64,000 nucleotides of DNA from an uncultured Clostridia bacterium (GTDB lineage: Bacteria; Bacillota; Clostridia; HGM11514), in NCBI GenBank assembly GCA_934464705.1, contig CAKSKB010000018.1, positions 1 to 64,000 on the forward strand, in the 5' to 3' direction. Positions 62,160 to 64,000 of this stretch are shown piece after piece (within the stretch, counting starts at the first letter, position 1; every line of letters begins with the position of its first letter). The notes under the pieces were generated by a model. That model saw only the letters and a program-made list of their open reading frames with translations. It made no database searches and was not told the DNA's origin. A program made the translations under genes and the position numbers.

Positions 62160-63161
62160 ATGAAAAAGTATAATATCGCCGTAGTCGGCGCAACGGGTAT
62201 GGTCGGGAGGACTTTTCTTAAGGTTCTTGAAGAAAAAAATCTTCCGGTTGAAAACTACTATCTTATGGCATCCGCGCGCTCTGCCGGAACAACCGTAAAG
62301 TTCATGGGCAAGGATTATGTGGTTGAGGAGCTTAACGAACATTCCTTCGATAACGGCCGCATAGATATCGCCCTTTTCTCGGCGGGCGGCTCCACAAGTG
62401 AAAAATATTCGCCGATTGCCGCTAGAGAAGGCGTGGTTGTAATAGATAACTCAAGCGCATGGAGAATGGATAAGGAGGTTCCGCTGGTTGTGCCCGAGGT
62501 TAACCCCGAGGATATTGAGTGGAACAAGGGCATTATTGCAAACCCTAACTGCTCCACAATTCAGGCAATGGTTGCGCTTAAGCCCCTTCACGATAAGTAC
62601 GGTATTAAGAGAATTGTATATTCGACATACCAGGCGGTTTCCGGCGCAGGTATGGCAGGGTATAAGGACCTCGAAAACGGTCTTAAGGGCGAAGCTCCCA
62701 AAAAATTCCCTTATCAGATTGCCGGCAACTGTCTGCCGCATATAGATGTTTTCCTCGATAACGGCTACACAAAAGAGGAAATGAAAATGGTCAACGAAAC
62801 AAGAAAAATTCTGCATGACGATAATATCAGAATAACCGCAACGGCGGTAAGGGTGCCCGTTTTCAACAGCCACAGCGAAGCTATTAATGTTGAGCTTGAA
62901 AAGCCGTTTGAGCTTCCCGAACTTGTTGAAACGCTCCGCAATGCTCCCGGCGTTGTTATTATGGACGATACCGCACACGATGTTTACCCGATTGCCGAAA
63001 AAGCTACCGGTACGGACGAAACATATATCGGCAGAATCAGGCGCGATGAAAGCGTTGAAAACGGCGTAAATCTGTGGGTAGTTGCCGATAATATCAGAAA
63101 AGGCGCTGCTTCAAATGCGGTTCAGATTGCCGAAAAATATATCGAACAGCAAAACAAATAA
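62160..63161 (+). CDS. asd: Aspartate-semialdehyde dehydrogenase
   Basis: 333 residues; CGGAGG upstream of ATG 62160. NADP site VVGATGMVGRTFLKVL, catalytic Cys131 in NPNCSTIQ, and VYSTYQAVSGAG. It converts aspartyl phosphate to aspartate semialdehyde, the branch point to lysine/diaminopimelate, threonine and methionine. dapA follows 21 nt later, so the unit feeds diaminopimelate for the cell wall and dipicolinate for spores. Confidence 0.96.
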   Translation: MKKYNIAVVGATGMVGRTFLKVLEEKNLPVENYYLMASARSAGTTVKFMGKDYVVEELNEHSFDNGRIDIALFSAGGSTSEKYSPIAAREGVVVIDNSSAWRMDKEVPLVVPEVNPEDIEWNKGIIANPNCSTIQAMVALKPLHDKYGIKRIVYSTYQAVSGAGMAGYKDLENGLKGEAPKKFPYQIAGNCLPHIDVFLDNGYTKEEMKMVNETRKILHDDNIRITATAVRVPVFNSHSEAINVELEKPFELPELVETLRNAPGVVIMDDTAHDVYPIAEKATGTDETYIGRIRRDESVENGVNLWVVADNIRKGAASNAVQIAEKYIEQQNK

Positions 63162-63182
63162 TCCGGAAGGAAAAATTACACT

Positions 63183-64000
63183 ATGAAAAATACGGTTTTT
63201 ACAGGCTCCGGCGTTGCGCTGATTACTCCGTTTAACGAAAACGGAGTGGATTTTGACGCACTCGGACGCCTGATTGAATATCATATTGAACACAAAACGG
63301 ATTCAATTATTATCGCCGGCACAACGGGTGAGGCGGCGACAATGACCGTTGAGGAACACGAACAGACCATTAAATATGCCTGCCGCAAAGCTGACGGCAG
63401 AATCCCGATTATTGCCGGAACGGGCAATAACGACACCGCCTGTGCAATTCACCTTTCAAAGTTTGCCGAAGGCGTAGGGGCGGACGGTCTGCTCATGGTT
63501 ACGCCATATTACAATAAGACCTCCCAGAGAGGGCTTGTTGCGCATTACGGCAAAATTGCTGATGAGGTTAAAATTCCGATTATTCTTTATAATGTGCCCT
63601 CCCGTACGGGGGTTACGATTTCGGTTGACGCTCTCTTTGAACTCGGTCAGCGCGAAAATATTGCGGGAATCAAAGAAGCAAGCGGCGATATGTCGCTCAG
63701 CATAAAAATGATGGAAAAGTGCGGACACCTGGTTGATATGTATTCCGGAAATGACGATATGGTTGTTCCGCTTATGTCAATCGGCGCAAAGGGCGTTATT
63801 TCCGTGCTTGCCAATGTCGCACCGGACGAAACTCACGATATGTGCGAATTGTGCCTCAAAGGCGACTATAAGGCTGCTGCGGAAATTCAGCTTAAATATC
63901 TTGAACTTATCAATGCTCTTTTCTGCGATGTCAACCCAATCCCCGTAAAGGCGGCGATGAAAATGCTCGGGACGGACAACGGAATGCTCCGCCTGCCGCT
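63183..64000 (+). CDS. dapA: 4-Hydroxy-tetrahydrodipicolinate synthase (partial, C-terminus off window)
   Basis: 272 full codons are seen, of an expected 290-295. ATG 63183 follows GGAAGGA. Features: SGVALITPFNENGVDF, IIAGTTGEAATM, MVTPYYNKTSQRG, the YNVPSRTG motif, and Schiff-base Lys164 in AGIKEASGD. It condenses aspartate semialdehyde with pyruvate at the first step of the lysine branch. The frame is open to the window edge. Confidence 0.95.
   Translation, partial: MKNTVFTGSGVALITPFNENGVDFDALGRLIEYHIEHKTDSIIIAGTTGEAATMTVEEHEQTIKYACRKADGRIPIIAGTGNNDTACAIHLSKFAEGVGADGLLMVTPYYNKTSQRGLVAHYGKIADEVKIPIILYNVPSRTGVTISVDALFELGQRENIAGIKEASGDMSLSIKMMEKCGHLVDMYSGNDDMVVPLMSIGAKGVISVLANVAPDETHDMCELCLKGDYKAAAEIQLKYLELINALFCDVNPIPVKAAMKMLGTDNGMLRLP

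Noticed and set aside
1..64000. CRISPR arrays, insertion sequences, phage genes, tRNA or rRNA genes
   Set aside because: No regular short repeats with spacers, transposase or phage proteins, or tRNA/rRNA-like sequences were seen on reading both strands.

Overview
The window comes from a low-GC-to-mid-GC, Gram-positive, spore-forming anaerobe, most likely a gut or rumen member of the Clostridia (an Oscillospirales-like lineage is my guess from gene order and coding style). The support is: Asp23-FakA-RecG, SpoIVFA/SpoIVFB, SpoVAF, YfmF/YfmH-Lgt, DprA-TopA-TrmFO and infC-rpmI-rplT gene orders; an anaerobic class III ribonucleotide reductase; HemW and other radical SAM enzymes; strong AGGAGG-type ribosome binding sites; and no outer-membrane functions. 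There is no sign of a prophage, insertion sequence, CRISPR array, rRNA or tRNA.

Positions 1-13217 (minus strand) are a carbohydrate-active block: a very large secreted beta-helix protein that runs off the left edge, a DUF6259-type putative glycosidase, and two secreted proteins made of the same carbohydrate-binding-like and Ig-like modules. The three genes with a clear own promoter carry the same 30-nt upstream element at an identical distance from the -10 box, so they look like one regulon. Positions 13426-25566 hold an amidohydrolase and a polysaccharide deacetylase, the Asp23-FakA-RecG operon, mannonate dehydratase (UxuA), a TPR/SPOR-like lipoprotein, a DMT transporter, a glucuronoyl-esterase-like hydrolase, HemW, and the SpoIVFA/SpoIVFB pair. 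The sugar genes fit use of glucuronic-acid-bearing plant polysaccharides.

Positions 25579-31480 hold a radical SAM/DUF2344 pair, two M16 peptidase-like genes and lgt. The 700-nt gap 31481-32186 has no protein gene but is packed with RNA-like structure: a PhoP-box-like promoter in front of a possible C-rich small RNA, then four further hairpins, and finally an NrdR box in front of nrdD-nrdG. After a DMT transporter and spoVAF come infC (apparent AUA start, preceded by an attenuator), rpmI, rplT, a tRNA/rRNA methyltransferase gene flanked by 140-bp direct repeats, and dprA-topA-trmFO.

Positions 44541-57711 hold a SigV/RsiV-like sigma/anti-sigma pair, a TetR regulator divergent from an HD-domain gene, a minus-strand operon (YibE/F, MATE, SDR, GH28-like beta-helix), a phosphoribosyltransferase, the minus-strand nifS-thiI-cinA(C)-methyltransferase operon, argJ and a DUF3343 gene. 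Positions 57858-64000 hold a 2-hydroxyacyl-CoA dehydratase activase-like protein split over two overlapping genes, and asd-dapA of the lysine/diaminopimelate pathway, with dapA cut by the right edge.
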